Positions 37,860 to 45,921 are shown, counted from the first letter of the stretch. The stretch is 64,000 nucleotides of DNA from Bacteroidota bacterium (GCA_016866335.1 VGMT01000001.1:102845-166844), one strand, 5' to 3'. The notes: generated by a model not told the origin, from the sequence alone. A program made the numbers and translations.

Positions 37860-38129
37860 ATGGTCTTAACCGCTGAACTGAGCCTGTATCCAAACAGCAA
37901 GGACTACGCTGAAAAGGTGGTGGCATTTTGTGAAACTTTGCAAAACACGCCTGGGCTTCAGGTTCAAGTTGGGGTACTTAGTACCCTTGTTACAGCTGAA
38001 GCCCATATCCTGTGGCCTGCAATCCTTGCTGCCTCAACACAATTATGGGAAACCCAACAAGCCGTTGTCCATATTAAAATGGCAAAAGGCCCTTTGAGAA
38101 TTGAAGATTTGCCTGAGCATTTAAAATGA
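37860..38129 (+). CDS. Small YkoF/thiamine-binding-like protein
   Basis: 89 residues from the ATG at 37860, five bases after the M43 stop. The pattern AELSLYPNSKDYAEKVVAF, then GVLSTLVTAEAHILWPAI and VVHIKMAKG, resembles the ferredoxin-like YkoF/MTH1187 fold that binds thiamine or its pyrimidine. The match is by eye and weak. The stop overlaps the next gene by 4 bases. Confidence 0.5.
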   Translation: MVLTAELSLYPNSKDYAEKVVAFCETLQNTPGLQVQVGVLSTLVTAEAHILWPAILAASTQLWETQQAVVHIKMAKGPLRIEDLPEHLK

Positions 38130-39220
38130 AGGAATTGGTTTCATTAGGCATATTGGGAACACTTCGGAGGCTTTGGCTGAGTTTGATCGGTCTTTGCATT
38201 TTTCCTTTTATGGTATATGCTCAATTTGATCAGCATTTACCTCAAGGTGAATGGCCTGGCTTTTTTGCATCTCAAACACCCGCCCCACCCGATTATTCAA
38301 AATTAGAACATTGGGCAGCTCACCCTTTTAAAAGGGACCATTCCGACACGGTTCCTACTGCCAAAAGAAAGGGAATCAGAATACAAATTATTCCTGCCGA
38401 CACCACCCAGGCCGATGTTTTTTTTATTTATCCAACCCTGTATAAAAAAGAAGGGAAACCACCCTATTTTTGGAATGCAGATATTGAAGACGATAGTTTA
38501 AACCAAGAAATTGGAGAAAGCACCCTTCGCTTTCAAGCTAGTATTTTTAATGCTGCTGGAAGGGTTTTTGCCCCAAGATACCGACAAGCGCATCTCAAGG
38601 CCTTTTTCACTACCGATCTGCTGAGCGCAAAGCATGCCTTCGACACCGCCTTCCACGATGTCTGCATGGCTTTTGAATATTACCTTAAGCATTTCAATAA
38701 AGCGCGGCCCTTTATTCTTGCAGGCCATTCTCAAGGTTCTTTGCACGGGGCTTACCTGCTTAAAAAATACATCGATGGCAAAGAACTTCAACACCGCATG
38801 GTGGCCGCCTATTTGCCAGGAATGGCGCTGCCTTTGGATAGCTTCAAAACCCTTGGGCCATGCCGAAACCCCAGCGAGCTTGAGTGCATTAACTCTTGGG
38901 CCACCTACGCCCCTAATACCACGCCAGCATTGAATTTTGAGGGCTGTATAATGGTAAATCCTCTAAATTGGACCACCAACCAAAATCACGTCAAAGCCAA
39001 CGCAAATCCAGGTGGTACTCTTTGGGATTTCCAGCTTCGCCCCAGGCTCATTGATGCCCAAATTCAAGACAACGCACTTCGGGTACATAAACCTAAACAC
39101 CCCTTAGCTTGGTTAATACGCATGAAAAACCACCATGTAGCCGACCTGAATTTCTTTTACCTCAGTGTTCGCAACAACGCTAAATTTCGGGTAGAACAAT
39201 GGTGGTCCAAACACCGCTAA
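38126..39220 (+). CDS. DUF3089 alpha/beta-hydrolase-like exported protein
   Basis: 364 residues with a signal peptide (LIGLCIFPFMVYAQ). A nucleophile elbow PFILAGHSQGSLHGAYLL and a preceding AFEYYLKHFNKARP segment match the DUF3089 lipase-like family. TADVFFIYP-type strand (QADVFFIYPTLYK) precedes it. Late His in NHHVADLNFFY may complete the triad. Periplasmic or outer-membrane esterase/lipase activity is an inference. Confidence 0.75.
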   Translation: MKELVSLGILGTLRRLWLSLIGLCIFPFMVYAQFDQHLPQGEWPGFFASQTPAPPDYSKLEHWAAHPFKRDHSDTVPTAKRKGIRIQIIPADTTQADVFFIYPTLYKKEGKPPYFWNADIEDDSLNQEIGESTLRFQASIFNAAGRVFAPRYRQAHLKAFFTTDLLSAKHAFDTAFHDVCMAFEYYLKHFNKARPFILAGHSQGSLHGAYLLKKYIDGKELQHRMVAAYLPGMALPLDSFKTLGPCRNPSELECINSWATYAPNTTPALNFEGCIMVNPLNWTTNQNHVKANANPGGTLWDFQLRPRLIDAQIQDNALRVHKPKHPLAWLIRMKNHHVADLNFFYLSVRNNAKFRVEQWWSKHR

Positions 39221-39372
39221 AAAAATAAATCCCTCAAGTCAGGGGCTCACCTAAATCAGTAAATAACCAGGTCAACCCTTTTTTCTTGAAATAAAAACCA
39301 ATCAGGAACATTCAGCATTTCATTTTCAAACTTCCGTTTACTTATCGTAATACTGCAATATCAAAATAATCT

Positions 39373-39437
39373 ATGGGAGCTTCAAAAGCAGATGCATTTT
39401 CTTCGGAACAGCAGGAATTGGCAAATTGCGCCAAGGC
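39373..39437 (+). pseudogene. ArsR-family regulator, 5' remnant
   Basis: About 21 codons starting at ATG 39373 (MGASKADAFSSEQQELANCA) match the N terminus of Bacteroidota ArsR-type regulators, which continue AKALxHPARIAIL. Here the frame runs into the 3' end of the HmuY-like gene on the other strand and stops at 39475. The helix-turn-helix is gone. A short AT-rich upstream region with TCGTAATACTGCAATATC remains and looks like an ArsR-type operator. Best read as a deletion scar. Confidence 0.5.
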
Positions 39438-40445
39438 TTACAACCTCTTCGATTCGAACCCGATATGCCCCGACTGACCAAATTGATTTACAAAACCGGT
39501 GAACCTAAGTTTATAGTAATTTCCCACTCTGTTGCGAATCAAATACAGATTGTTGGATTGAATTAAATACGATGCTGTATTAAAATCATACCTTTTCCAA
39601 TCGTAGCCAATCAAATCCCAGTCGCTGCTAAAGGAGTAATTTGACAAATCTGAAACACCCAACGAATCAAAAGCCACTTCGAAAGCCCGAGCCGCAGCAA
39701 CGCCCTTTGGATTCAATAGGGTTCCATTCACCGAATACGCCTCTGGAATTCCGTTGTCAGGATTGGGCACCATTGTGGTATACTGGGTAAACAACAAATC
39801 CCAATTACCGGCGGGTGGGGCGACAGAAACAACCGCACCTGAACCCGACAAAGAAGCATACATAAAGGAATAATCCACATTAACAGGTATGCTTAATTCA
39901 TAAATCGGACCGCTTGGATAATCAGAATAACGAATTTGATAAGCTCCATTCTGAAATCCCAAAAGCTGCAATTTGATTCTGCCCAATGCCTCCCCCAAGG
40001 TTGAAAAGCCAAGATCCAATACATAAATATGGTTTTCTGAGGTTAAATTGCCCGCACTGCCCTTTGCCCATGCACCTATGCCGGTTGAATCAGGATTTCC
40101 ACTGCTGGCATCTATGACCCAAACCGGTTGTTGGGGCAATATAGCCGTTGCGAAATCAACGGGCCCCAAATCACAAACCTTCATCAATTTGGAATGATTC
40201 AAATAAATTGAACGGTTTAAATTGCTGCTTCCAAAAGCCAAATCCCATGAACTGCGATCAACAATCGCCACCACTGAATCGGTTTCTAAATCATAAAAAT
40301 GCTGGGTTCCATAGCTTGGCCCCATTTCAATTACCTCTGAAATCACACCCGGTGGTGAAACATAAGGTGGGACCGGTTCGTCCTCAACAAAGCACGAACT
40401 AAAAAAGATAATCCCAATCAAAAAAAGGCCAGGGTTGTTTTTCAT
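39438..40445 (-). CDS. HmuY-like lipoprotein (putative haem-binding)
   Basis: 335 residues from the ATG at 40445, which gives a lipoprotein signal with lipidated Cys at residue 18 (IIFFSSC). Similarity to HmuY is in the pattern SSWDLAFGSSNL, NWDLLFTQYTTM, WDLIGYDWKRYD and the C-terminal YYKLRFTGFVNQFGQSGHIG. HmuY proteins take haem from host or environment and pass it to a TonB receptor. Ligand residues cannot be assigned by eye. The ATG overlaps the TonB-receptor stop by 4 bases. Confidence 0.7.
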   Translation of the reverse strand: MKNNPGLFLIGIIFFSSCFVEDEPVPPYVSPPGVISEVIEMGPSYGTQHFYDLETDSVVAIVDRSSWDLAFGSSNLNRSIYLNHSKLMKVCDLGPVDFATAILPQQPVWVIDASSGNPDSTGIGAWAKGSAGNLTSENHIYVLDLGFSTLGEALGRIKLQLLGFQNGAYQIRYSDYPSGPIYELSIPVNVDYSFMYASLSGSGAVVSVAPPAGNWDLLFTQYTTMVPNPDNGIPEAYSVNGTLLNPKGVAAARAFEVAFDSLGVSDLSNYSFSSDWDLIGYDWKRYDFNTASYLIQSNNLYLIRNRVGNYYKLRFTGFVNQFGQSGHIGFESKRL

Positions 40446-42808
40446 CGTTCGTTTCCAGCTGAGAATTGATAACTTAACGAAACACCCAGCGTTCGCCCCC
40501 ACAAGGTAGGCAAACTTCCGCTTCCTTGGCTATGTGCCGTTCCGCCTGTCCCTCCTGATTGCAACACATTGGTAACATTGAATAAATTTTTACCCAATAT
40601 GGTAACCATGCATTTATTCTTTAAAAAACGTTGTGAATATGAAACATCTACCGAAGGGAAACCCTTGATTTGTCCTTGCCGTACTATGGCCTGACCGCTT
40701 ATCGGATCAATTTCAGAATACAAAAACGGTTGTTCACCGCTGTATTTTGCAAATACCTGAACCCGACCCTGCCATTCATGCAAAACTACCATGAACTGGG
40801 CCCGATATTCTTGAGCCCAAACAAAAGCTTGCTCTATCTGAAAGTTGTAATCCAAGGCTTGCTGAATCCCCGTCAAACTAAATCCTATATCTAAAACAAA
40901 CCGGTTCCATTGTAGCCCCGCCTCAACCCTACCGCCCAGCGTATTTACCGAAGAAATATTTTCTGACCGGTAAACCATGCCTTCGGTTGAATTGGATTGT
41001 AAAACCTGTCGAATTTGATTGTTTACTCGGTTGTAAAAGCCATTCAAACCGAATCGTACCTGTGTTTTTTTACTAGGACAAACGCCCTCGGCCGACTCAG
41101 GTAATTCGGTCCATTTTCTTGGTTTGCTTTCCGATAAAGCCACCCAAGACCGCTGCCATTGAATGCCCCATTGGACTTGGTGGGATTGTTCAGGAAGTAG
41201 CTCCGGATTTCCAAGTATATTGTGATTCACATCCACAAACTCAAAATACAGTTCCTTCAATGAGGGGGCCCTAAACCCTTGAGCATACGAAGCCCGAATG
41301 CGTAAACCTCGGTCATTTTTCCACATGGCATGAAAAGACGGAATCGGAAGCATGGCAAAGGCAGAATGGTAGCCGTATCGAATTCCAGGCGTAAAAGCCC
41401 AGTTTTTTCCGGGCCGGTATTCCAAACTACTAAATCCAGATACCTCAGCAAAATCTTGACTTCCTTGTGAAATTCTAGGCCCCTCACCATAGTCCCAAGA
41501 AACATCATAACCCATCTGCCATTTCAATCGATTGGTGTCGGCTAAAGGCGACCAATGAAAAACGCCCCGACTCATGGCCCTATTAAACACATCTATGTTG
41601 CTGTCAACCGGCAGCTGCTCTAAACTGACCAAATCCTTTCGAAACGATTGCCTCTGCCGCTGATAGTGATTAAAAGCGGCCGTAACGTTTATGTGCCAAG
41701 ATTTCCCAGCATACCCTGTCAATTGCACTGTCTGGTCCATGCGGCGCGTATAAAAATACTGATCCAAAGCTGCCACGAAAAATGGCGCCTCTGGAGCTCC
41801 CTTAAACTGAAGGGTTTCATAAAACAACTGACTGTTGCTACTCAAATGCAAACGTCCAAACGAATACCCATAGGTTACATTCCCAAAATACTGTTCCCTT
41901 GGCTTCCAAACTTGCCAGCGCGAAACAGAATCAGTGGGGCTAAAACCATCAAAAAAATACCGCCCCCCAGCTATTCCAATTCTGTGCCTATCCCTTTGAA
42001 TTCCCAAACGCAGGTCAGCATTATACTGCCCCACGCTTTCCCCATATAATGTAAAGCCGCCTGTAATCGGATGAATTTGCTCCTTTTTTGATATTAGATT
42101 AATGACTCCTCCAATGGCCGATGAACCAAACTGCACCGACATAGGACCTTCAATAATTTCAATTTTTTCTACATTATTTAAAGGCAATTGGCTCAAATCG
42201 ATGTTGCCGTCTAGCCTTCCCACAACAGGCACCCCATCAATCATAATTTGTACGTTTTCACCGCCTAAGCCCTGCATAGAAATACCACTCCCCAAAACGG
42301 CATCCTGACCAATGCGTATGTTTAAGTCGTTGCTTAAAACGTCCCGCAGCGTTTGGCCCCCTTGCCCCTCTATGCGATCACGCCCTATGGCTCGAGCTTG
42401 GTAAACCGATTCCCGAATTCGAGTTGGCCCACTTAAGGCGGAAACCACATATTCGGGAGCAGAAAAAGCCGATGGATATAAGACGACCTGTGCGGGCACA
42501 CTTCCTGCTTTGAGAGACACCCAACGCGTTTGCATACCCAAATACCGAACTTGAGCATAACACCAAGGCCGATTTGAAATTTCAATTGGAACCTGCCAAT
42601 TACCCTTAAAATCGGTGCTTCCTCCACCCAACAAAACCGCAGCCGAATTGGTATCAGAATACACTCGAATATGCGCTCCATACAAAGGATCAAACCTGGA
42701 ATCAACCACCCTTAAAACCAAAGCACCTTGCCCCGAAAGCATCGGAGCAAGGGCTAAGGCCATGCAAAATAATATTCCAAAGCGCATCCTGCCCTTTTTA
42801 TCGAACAA
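40442..42808 (-). CDS. TonB-dependent outer membrane receptor
   Basis: 788 residues. Signal peptide (FCMALALAPMLSGQ), a carboxypeptidase-regulatory-like beta domain (residues 25-110), a plug domain (TLRDVLSNDLNIRIGQ, GGENVQIMIDGVPV, IEIIEGPMSVQFGSSAIGG) and a 22-strand barrel ending in aromatic LSYQF. An ATG at 42787 is an alternative start. Between two HmuY-like genes, which points to haem or a similar tetrapyrrole as the cargo; this is an inference. It overlaps the upstream gene by 11 bases. Confidence 0.88.
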   Translation of the reverse strand: MFDKKGRMRFGILFCMALALAPMLSGQGALVLRVVDSRFDPLYGAHIRVYSDTNSAAVLLGGGSTDFKGNWQVPIEISNRPWCYAQVRYLGMQTRWVSLKAGSVPAQVVLYPSAFSAPEYVVSALSGPTRIRESVYQARAIGRDRIEGQGGQTLRDVLSNDLNIRIGQDAVLGSGISMQGLGGENVQIMIDGVPVVGRLDGNIDLSQLPLNNVEKIEIIEGPMSVQFGSSAIGGVINLISKKEQIHPITGGFTLYGESVGQYNADLRLGIQRDRHRIGIAGGRYFFDGFSPTDSVSRWQVWKPREQYFGNVTYGYSFGRLHLSSNSQLFYETLQFKGAPEAPFFVAALDQYFYTRRMDQTVQLTGYAGKSWHINVTAAFNHYQRQRQSFRKDLVSLEQLPVDSNIDVFNRAMSRGVFHWSPLADTNRLKWQMGYDVSWDYGEGPRISQGSQDFAEVSGFSSLEYRPGKNWAFTPGIRYGYHSAFAMLPIPSFHAMWKNDRGLRIRASYAQGFRAPSLKELYFEFVDVNHNILGNPELLPEQSHQVQWGIQWQRSWVALSESKPRKWTELPESAEGVCPSKKTQVRFGLNGFYNRVNNQIRQVLQSNSTEGMVYRSENISSVNTLGGRVEAGLQWNRFVLDIGFSLTGIQQALDYNFQIEQAFVWAQEYRAQFMVVLHEWQGRVQVFAKYSGEQPFLYSEIDPISGQAIVRQGQIKGFPSVDVSYSQRFLKNKCMVTILGKNLFNVTNVLQSGGTGGTAHSQGSGSLPTLWGRTLGVSLSYQFSAGNER

Positions 42809-44051
42809 CCATGCGCTCGATGCTAGATTTATTTCCTGCTTCTAAACGCACCATGTAAACTCCAGATTTTAAACCTAAAACCTCGGGACTAAACACAATA
42901 TCTTGCCAACCCGCACCGCTTAACACCTCTTGGTGCACGGTTTGTCCATGCATGTTTATCAGCATTAATCGACCTTGCTGAACACCTTCAGGCAGACGAA
43001 GCAACCAATGGCCAACATTACCAACGGGATTGGGTTGAATACGCAATCCAGATTGAACTAAAATTGGACCATCTACAGAAGCGGATCCGATTTTTCGCTT
43101 ATTAAAAATGAATTTACCTGCAGAACTTCCAACAAAACCTGTAAACCAAAGCTGCCACAAATCCCCTTGCTGGTCTTCAATAAAAAACGACATAGAATCA
43201 GCCAAGGTAAAAGCGGTACCGGCAAAGGTCTTCCAATCATGGCCAATGCTTACAATATCCCCACCTAAAGTTAGTCCAGCAACATTTACATCGTCCACAT
43301 GGGTATTGCTTACCCGCACCGCTTGAACATTACGATTAAGCCGCACACCAGTTACTGGGTAATAAACCCCGGGCGAAGCCAATCCCAGGTATTTTTCAAA
43401 AGTCAAATCGTACGAAGCACCAGGTGGCTCTGGATCGCTCACGCTGCCGTTATCCAAATCAATGTAAATCCATGACTTAGCCGTTAAACCAGCCCTTGAG
43501 GCGGCAAAATCACTTTGGGCGCTGCCATCAAGGTTGGCCATGCGCAATTCCAATTCCTGAGTCCCAGCCCGCAAAGCCTTGATGAAAACTTTTTTATAAG
43601 ACCCAGCACTGGTTTGAACGACGAACAATTTGGTACCCACAATGTCATGCGAAATTTGATTGTATGTACCCCATCCATAATTCGGAAATGCGGTAGCTGT
43701 CATTTCAAAGGCTCCCGGATCAAAGGAATTCATGGCATCATAAACAGGAAGCCAACCGTTTGAGCTTCCCATTCCGACAGTATCAAGTTGAGCCCACTGA
43801 CTTGAATCACCAGCAGTGTATTCCCAAGCCTTAACGTTAAAGCCGCCATTCAAACGCAGAGTTGAAGACATTGAAGAATGGGCAGCAAACTGCAAATCCC
43901 AATCGGTATTGGGCATTTGACCTACATTTCCAGTGCTCAAAGAATAAAAACCCTTGTTAGGGTAAGCAGCTCCAATAATTACCGAATCCGCAACCTGAGC
44001 AAAAGAGTTTAGCCCCATGAGCAATCCCAAAAAAAGTATGTGTGTTTTCAT
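42798..44051 (-). CDS. HmuY-like protein with T9SS sorting tail
   Basis: 417 residues. Signal peptide (LFLGLLMGLNSFAQ); HmuY-like repeat pattern: NTDWDLQFAAHSSM, SYDLTFEKYLG, VSIGHDWKTF, LWQLWFTGFVGSSAGKFIFN. The last 75 residues are a T9SS type A sorting domain (LRIQPNPVGN, then VYMVRLEAGNKSSIERMVVR). It is therefore expected to leave the cell or sit on the surface, unlike the lipoprotein paralogue two genes downstream. First gene of the three-gene operon, with a perfect promoter. Confidence 0.75.
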   Translation of the reverse strand: MKTHILFLGLLMGLNSFAQVADSVIIGAAYPNKGFYSLSTGNVGQMPNTDWDLQFAAHSSMSSTLRLNGGFNVKAWEYTAGDSSQWAQLDTVGMGSSNGWLPVYDAMNSFDPGAFEMTATAFPNYGWGTYNQISHDIVGTKLFVVQTSAGSYKKVFIKALRAGTQELELRMANLDGSAQSDFAASRAGLTAKSWIYIDLDNGSVSDPEPPGASYDLTFEKYLGLASPGVYYPVTGVRLNRNVQAVRVSNTHVDDVNVAGLTLGGDIVSIGHDWKTFAGTAFTLADSMSFFIEDQQGDLWQLWFTGFVGSSAGKFIFNKRKIGSASVDGPILVQSGLRIQPNPVGNVGHWLLRLPEGVQQGRLMLINMHGQTVHQEVLSGAGWQDIVFSPEVLGLKSGVYMVRLEAGNKSSIERMVVR

Positions 44052-44069
44052 CGCTTAAAATTTATACCA

Positions 44070-44099
44070 CAAAGGTAGCCCAGCAATCCGCTGCCGCAA
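44070..44099 (-). promoter_or_regulatory. Bacteroidota promoter (TTG-N19-TACCTTTG) of the haem-type operon
   Basis: On the minus strand TTG (44097-44099), a 19-bp spacer and TACCTTTG (44070-44077), 18 bases before the ATG. Confidence 0.75.
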
Positions 44100-44117
44100 T
44101 CCCAATTCGGGGGTAAA

Positions 44118-44141
44118 ATTATACCTAACATTAGGTAAAAT
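44118..44141. promoter_or_regulatory. 24-bp palindrome upstream of the haem-type promoter
   Basis: ATTATACCTAA, a CA centre, then TTAGGTAAAAT: eleven-base arms with one mismatch. It sits about 20 bp upstream of the -33 element, a common place for a dimeric activator. No regulator is assigned. Confidence 0.5.
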
Positions 44142-44163
44142 AAAGGGTTTGTAAGGTTTTTTG

Positions 44164-44311
44164 GGGCGCCAATTCCCGCCATCAGCTGTAGCTCAGCTGC
44201 GCCGCCCTAGTTGCACAGCGGTTTGCGGTGGCTCCTAAAGTCGCCTCCTCAACCGGCTGCAACCGGGCGCCTGCGGCCTCACTGCCGCTTCTGTCGGGGG
44301 CGCGGGGCCAT
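44164..44311 (+). repeat. Dispersed structured element, copy F
   Basis: Ends pair as GCGCC with GGCGC like copy D. Inner pairs include GTTGCA with TGCAAC and GCGCC with GGCGC; the apical hairpin GCGGTGGCTCC...GTCGCCTCC is conserved. This is the only copy without an adjacent gene stop; it lies about 40 bp before the promoter of the putative ncRNA. Confidence 0.7.
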
Positions 44312-44348
44312 TCCAAATCGAAAAACTGTTAAAAAAAGGGATTTTCAC

Positions 44349-44379
44349 TTGACAGTAAAAAATACCGTTCGTACATTTG
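44349..44379 (+). promoter_or_regulatory. Bacteroidota promoter (TTG-N20-TACATTTG) of the putative ncRNA
   Basis: TTG at 44349-44351, a 20-bp spacer and TACATTTG at 44372-44379. No convincing protein start follows; a hairpin-rich stretch does. Confidence 0.75.
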
Positions 44380-44383
44380 AAGT

Positions 44384-44690
44384 TCATCGATGAGTTTTTT
44401 GCTTCGTCACGTTTTTTGGGGTGGCGAAGAACACTTAGGGTTCTTTTTAGGCGTGAAGTGTGTATTGTGAGTCAACGAAAGGCCGAAAGGCAATTCATTG
44501 GTTCACAGGGGGTCTCAGAAATGCCTTCTAATTTAACAAAGGCAACTTTGTTGAAGCGGAAGGCGGGAGTTTCGGGTATGAGACTGGATGAAGTGGCAGG
44601 TCATCCTTTTTCTGGTAGGGATTTTGGGAACGTATTTGGGGTAAACCTAAACAAGTTGAAGTTCAAATATTTTTTAAAATCCTAATTTTT
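44384..44690 (+). ncRNA. Putative structured non-coding RNA, about 300 nt
   Basis: Helices read by eye: CTTCGTCAC (44402-44410) with GTGGCGAAG (44421-44429); ACACTT (44431-44436) with AAGTGT (44456-44461); a 14-bp arm TGTGAGTCAACGAA (44466-44479) with TTCATTGGTTCACA (44494-44507), capped by GCC-GAAA-GGC; GTCTCA (44512-44517) with TGAGAC (44579-44584) enclosing GCCTTC/GAAGGC and the perfect AACAAAG-GCAA-CTTTGTT (44535-44552); GGATGA with TCATCC (44586-44606); GGATTTT (44619-44625) with AAAATCC (44676-44682) enclosing TATTTG/CAAATA. A T-rich tail ends the unit. Two loops are GNRA tetraloops. No RNase P, tmRNA, SRP or 6S hallmark was found. Function unknown. Confidence 0.65.
44619..44690 (+). 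terminator. Terminator-like end of the putative ncRNA
   Basis: GGATTTT pairs with AAAATCC, which is followed directly by TAATTTTT. The long insert inside the stem makes it an unusual intrinsic terminator. Confidence 0.4.
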
Positions 44691-44727
44691 AGTTGGAATA
44701 AGGCGGCCCGGCCCAAGGGCATACATC

Positions 44728-44762
44728 TGGCCAGCATGGTTAAGATGCATCTTTATTGGCCA
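44728..44762. other. Nested palindrome after the ncRNA
   Basis: TGGCCA at 44728-44733 pairs with TGGCCA at 44757-44762 and encloses the perfect palindrome AAGATGCATCTT (44742-44753). It could be a protein-binding site or a hairpin; there is no T-tract. Confidence 0.35.
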
Positions 44763-44823
44763 TAGCGCATACCTCAAAACGCCGATTAATTTTCCAAATA
44801 TCCAATCCGATTTACAATTCAAG

Positions 44824-44972
44824 TTGCCCGCGGGAGGGATTGAACCAGGTAGCCCGAAAAGCCCTTGGCATAATGCTTGCGCGCGCTGCGGAGGCGACTT
44901 CAGGAGCCACCGTAAAGCCGCTGCTAGCAATGCCAAGGGATGCGGACTACCGGTGAAAGCCCGTCCCCGCCC
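44824..44972 (-). repeat. Dispersed structured element, copy E
   Basis: Ten bases after the stop of the dehydrogenase gene and sense to it. GGTAGcCCG (44848-44856) pairs with CGGaCTACC (44943-44951), CCCTTGGCA with TGCCAAGGG perfectly, and the apical GCGGaGGC/GCCaCCGT hairpin holds the GACTTCAGGA loop. Closest relative of copy B. Confidence 0.85.
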
Positions 44973-44982
44973 AAATAATCTG

Positions 44983-45921
44983 TCAACCTAATTTTGAAAT
45001 CATTTTATCGGCTAACACCGATGAAATACCAAACCAACTTTCTTGAGACCAACCTGCTACATGAGGAGTCATTACTACCTTTGGATGACCAGCCAAGCGC
45101 TGCAATGCGGAACTGTGAAGGCGCAAAGCCTCAAAACCCAGTGCCTCTTCTTCGAAGGTATCTAAGCAGAGGCCGCCCAAAAAGCCTTGCTCCAAGGCAT
45201 CAGCCAGGTCTGAACTGCGGGCAAGTCCGCCGCGGGCAGCATTCACAAGTATGGGCATTTTGGATAGGTTCTTAAGCCATTCCGGGGATATTATTCCACT
45301 GGTTTCAGATGTTAGCGGAACGTGAAAACTAACAATATCTGAATGCTGCTGCAATTCTGCCATACTTGCATGCTGCACGTATTTGGGCCAAGGCTCTGAA
45401 CGGTAAGGGTCTACCGCCAAAATTCGGACATTCCAACCATTCAACCTTTGTGCTAAGGCCGAACCTGTATGCCCTAGGCCTACAATCCCAAGGGTTTTTC
45501 CTCCAATTTCTGAACCCCAGTTGCCGGCTCTGTCAAATATACCCTGTTGCATTTCGGCATCGGCTTTTCGTATTTGGTGCATTAGAGTAAGAATCATTCC
45601 TACCACATGCTCGGCGACCGACCCGCAGTTTCCCTCGGGTGAATTAAGGCAATGAATTCCCTTTTGGTTGGCATAATTCAAATCGATCAATTCCAAACCA
45701 GAACCTGCACGGCCTATGACCTGTAGCTCTGGCGCGGCATCTATCATTTCGCGATCTATGCGGAAGCGGCTTCGCAAAGCAATCCCATGAACATTTGAAA
45801 GTGCCCTTAATACATCTTGCCGTTCAGAATGGCTAGGAAGTTGTACGGTTTGCAATCCGTGCTTCTGCATTTTCTCAATAAAAATGGCATGCAGAGGTTC
45901 GGTGATAAGAACTCTTTTCAT
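44983..45921 (-). CDS. D-isomer-specific 2-hydroxyacid dehydrogenase (SerA-like)
   Basis: 312 residues, catalytic and NAD-binding domains only. NAD motif LGIVGLGHTGSALAQRL, then VDPY; the catalytic Arg (VNAARGGLARSSDLADAL), Glu (DTFEEEAL) and His (TPHVAGWSQES) are all present. 3-phosphoglycerate dehydrogenase (first step of serine synthesis) is the closest well-known enzyme, but there is no ACT domain and the context is not serine synthesis, so the substrate is open. Its start overlaps the aspartoacylase-like stop by 4 bases. Confidence 0.8.
   Translation of the reverse strand: MKRVLITEPLHAIFIEKMQKHGLQTVQLPSHSERQDVLRALSNVHGIALRSRFRIDREMIDAAPELQVIGRAGSGLELIDLNYANQKGIHCLNSPEGNCGSVAEHVVGMILTLMHQIRKADAEMQQGIFDRAGNWGSEIGGKTLGIVGLGHTGSALAQRLNGWNVRILAVDPYRSEPWPKYVQHASMAELQQHSDIVSFHVPLTSETSGIISPEWLKNLSKMPILVNAARGGLARSSDLADALEQGFLGGLCLDTFEEEALGFEALRLHSSALQRLAGHPKVVMTPHVAGWSQESWFGISSVLADKMISKLG

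Noticed and set aside
44377..44685. 102-codon open frame after a good promoter
   Set aside because: Starts inside the -7 box, has no protein-like composition and overlaps a dense set of perfect hairpins; the RNA reading fits better.
44384..44690. Known RNAs (RNase P, tmRNA, SRP, 6S) for the ncRNA candidate
   Set aside because: The RNase P core GAGGAAAGTCC/ACAGAAA, a tRNA-like tmRNA end, the SRP tetraloop-asymmetric loop and a 6S single bubble hairpin are all absent.
44682..44936. Short frames containing ALRWLLKSPP-like peptides, here and at 21771-21953, 44211-44393 and 56800-57207
   Set aside because: These are translations of the repeat element. The shared peptide comes from the conserved apical hairpin, not from a protein family.
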